Assembly (NCBI GenBank): GCA_902363555.1
Contig: CABJAM010000004.1
Span: forward strand, 437,778-501,777
Direction of reading: 5' to 3'
Source: Lachnospiraceae bacterium
GTDB lineage: Bacteria > Bacillota > Clostridia > Lachnospirales > Lachnospiraceae
Length of the DNA: 64,000 nucleotides
The notes beneath the pieces were generated by a model. It made no database searches. It saw nothing but the letters and a program-made list of their open reading frames with translations, and had not been told where the DNA came from. This document shows positions 62,316-64,000 of the stretch, one piece after another (the first letter of the stretch is position 1; the number at the start of each line of letters is the position of its first letter). The translations under genes and the position numbers were made by a program.

Positions 62316-63695
62316 ATGCAAAAAAACAAGCTGTTGCGGATTCTTTTACCGGTTGCCGGGGGTTTGATCTGCGGTATATGTATTGCCGCGGTATTCTTTG
62401 TCTCTGGACAAATGAAAAATGAAAAATATTATGAGCTGGTGCGCTCTGCCCGCCAGTATCTCATGGATGGTGATTACGAAAATGTTATCGCCAGCTACAA
62501 GGCGGCCATTGATTTAAAGCCAGAAAATCCGGAAAGTTATGTGGAGCTGATTTCACTTTTTATGGAAGATGGTCAGTATGTTGAAGCTGCCGATTATGCC
62601 CGGCTGGGTTTTACTGCCACAAGAGACCGGCGGTTCGAGTCTTTGCTGGAGGAGATCAACACTGTCCGTTATACCCGGGGGAGCAATCCCGCCAATGCGG
62701 ATAAAAACGATGAAAATGATCCTGAAGATACGGGCGCTATCAAAGCCTTTGTGGCCAAAGCCAGGGATGATTCCAAGGTGACGTTGCGCAGCCTTGAGAT
62801 GGAGGCACTGGCGGGGTATTGTTATCAGGAATATGTAGATGAATTTGGAAGTGCGACGGCAGTTTTTGTCTCGGACGACGAAGGATACCGGGTGCGGTTT
62901 GCTGGTTTGGGTGCAGAAACTTACTTTAAAAATACGCAGGAATATCCACATCTGATCGATAATGCGACCAGGATTCCGGAGAAAAATGCCTGCCCCTATA
63001 AAGTTCTGCTCACATCACCCTCGTTTTTGTTTGTAAATTATGGAGGCTATATCAGTTACGAGAGACTCTGTCAGCTTTTTAAAACCGATGTGGATGTAAA
63101 ATATGATGAGGTTTTGGCAATGTATTGTCTGGAATTTCAGCTTGCCGGCTGTCATGTGGTAATTGAGACGGATTCCGCAGGGAATGTTTATAAATCCAAG
63201 CCATTTATCTCATTTTCACCCCACAATCTCATAAAAGAAGACTGGGAGGAACCAGAAACTCAAAGTGAAGAAACCGAGGAAGAAACCTTTGTCCTGGGCG
63301 GCCAGACCTATACGTATGATGTGACAGAAATTGAGATTTACAGCCAGAGTATCGATGACCTGTCGCCGCTGTCAAGATGCAGCCAACTGGAAGCGCTCAT
63401 ACTTGAAGACTGCACGATTGGAAGTCTGGAACCGCTTGCGGGCTGTACATCACTTGTGTACGTGGATCTGCGCGGCTCCGTGGGATTTTCTGATATACGT
63501 CCTCTTAGCGGGCTTTCTAACCTTGCGTATCTGGACCTGCACAGTTGCAGCGGTGTTTCAGATATTTCACCAATCATGGATATGAGCCTGACCGTCCTTC
63601 ATACGTGTGAAACCGGCGTCAGCTACGAGCAGACGCTGGAATATAAACAGAGACATCCGGACTGCGAGGTCTGGTATGATAACCATGTGATTTAG
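62316..63695 (+). CDS. membrane TPR and leucine-rich-repeat-like protein
   Basis: This protein of about 459 residues has an N-terminal TM anchor (about 7-30), a short TPR region (about 35-100: YENVIASYKAAIDLKPENPESY), a middle domain of unknown type, and a C-terminal LRR-like region (about 335-435: LSPLSRCSQLEALILEDC, LVYVDLRGS, LAYLDLHSC). Most of it should be outside the cell. The GTG at 62298 is in frame; ATG 62316 with AAAGGA is preferred. It may act in surface contact with the Ig protein or substrates. Confidence 0.75.
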   Translation: MQKNKLLRILLPVAGGLICGICIAAVFFVSGQMKNEKYYELVRSARQYLMDGDYENVIASYKAAIDLKPENPESYVELISLFMEDGQYVEAADYARLGFTATRDRRFESLLEEINTVRYTRGSNPANADKNDENDPEDTGAIKAFVAKARDDSKVTLRSLEMEALAGYCYQEYVDEFGSATAVFVSDDEGYRVRFAGLGAETYFKNTQEYPHLIDNATRIPEKNACPYKVLLTSPSFLFVNYGGYISYERLCQLFKTDVDVKYDEVLAMYCLEFQLAGCHVVIETDSAGNVYKSKPFISFSPHNLIKEDWEEPETQSEETEEETFVLGGQTYTYDVTEIEIYSQSIDDLSPLSRCSQLEALILEDCTIGSLEPLAGCTSLVYVDLRGSVGFSDIRPLSGLSNLAYLDLHSCSGVSDISPIMDMSLTVLHTCETGVSYEQTLEYKQRHPDCEVWYDNHVI

Positions 63696-63725
63696 CGGCG
63701 CCAAAGCCTGCTGGGAGCAGTGAAA

Positions 63726-64000
63726 ATGGATAATATATCGGAATTTAACGATACCCAGAGATTATTATGGGAAAATGAAGAATTGCAGCGGTTGACCCGC
63801 TCGGCGGTGATGTGTACCCGGGTATTTCCCGAAAAATTCGAGACGACCCGGGTCATGGGCTGTGTGCAGACCGTGATTTCTGTGACGGATGAGAGTGCAT
63901 TGTCCGCTGCCAGGCGTCTTACCGGTGCCCGCCAAAAGGTGGCTGTGCTTAATTTTGCCAATGCGGTAAATCCCGGCGGCGCTGTACTTTACGGCGGTGA
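63726..64000 (+). CDS. PARG-like (TIGR02452/DUF2263) protein, 5' part
   Basis: The first 91 residues of a gene cut by the window end. VLNFANAVNPGGAVLYGG is the macrodomain-like ADP-ribose-binding and Gly-rich signature of microbial poly(ADP-ribose) glycohydrolase-like proteins, which remove ADP-ribose from targets. GGGAGC lies before the ATG. The catalytic Gln-Glu-Glu region would fall just beyond the window. It may reverse ADP-ribosylation in or near the secretion locus. Confidence 0.8.
   Translation, partial: MDNISEFNDTQRLLWENEELQRLTRSAVMCTRVFPEKFETTRVMGCVQTVISVTDESALSAARRLTGARQKVAVLNFANAVNPGGAVLYGG

Noticed and set aside
34448..64000. Prophage or integrative element
   Set aside because: No integrase, capsid, terminase, relaxase or attachment repeat was found; FtsK-like motifs belong to the EssC layout.

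Overview
The window reads as chromosome of a low-to-mid GC Gram-positive bacterium, most likely a gut-type Clostridia of the Lachnospiraceae kind. Support comes from strong AGGAGG-type ribosome binding sites, TTGACA/TATAAT-like promoters with 16-18 bp spacers, and Firmicute-type genes (DeoR-linked fructose PTS, RelQ-type alarmone synthetase, EFR1-type ferredoxin, fused FeoA-FeoB, T7SSb-like EssC with N-terminal FHA domains). The genus cannot be fixed from sequence alone.

Region 1 (1-34 kb) is mostly housekeeping with small accessory patches. It holds a fructose operon (fruK-fruA-HPr) followed by a DeoR-family regulator; an aldo/keto reductase, small membrane protein and GreA-like factor cluster; carB without an adjacent carA; an aspartate aminotransferase; a minus-strand Rpn/PD-(D/E)XK protein; a GNAT, VOC and P-loop patch; a divergent TetR/EFR1 pair; a minus-strand MoxR-DUF58-membrane protein operon; asd with a structured leader; a J-like TPR protein paired with an Hsp70; tRNA-Ser(CGA); FeoAB with an odd Cys-rich insert; two very small minus-strand genes; tRNA-Gly(CCC); relQ; and two XRE-type regulators with palindromic operators lying in the promoter spacers. 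An 84-bp structured repeat occurs in three tandem copies after asd, and a diverged fourth copy follows tRNA-Ser.

Region 2 (about 34.4 kb to the window end) is one long plus-strand island. It combines a type VII secretion-like core (two WXG100 proteins, an EsaB/YukD-like ubiquitin-fold protein, an EssC-like FtsK/SpoIIIE ATPase with FHA domains) with a Ser/Thr phosphorylation circuit (two membrane kinases, one PP2C phosphatase, four FHA domains on three proteins), an exported trypsin-like protease whose cytosolic tail is an FHA domain, a 2727-residue membrane-anchored Ig-repeat surface protein, a CpaE/TadZ-like ATPase, TPR proteins, and a protein with 11-residue repeats presenting Thr-Asp-Val-Leu. 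EsaA, EssA and EssB were not recognised. The kinase-TM-repeat proteins have the same domain order as EssB (cytosolic kinase fold, one TM, outside domain) and are candidate substitutes. The window ends inside a PARG-like (TIGR02452-type) gene.

The working model is a cell-envelope secretion and surface-assembly machine whose parts dock through phosphothreonine/FHA contacts set by the kinases and reset by the phosphatase. The individual domain calls are mostly firm; the joint mechanism is inference.
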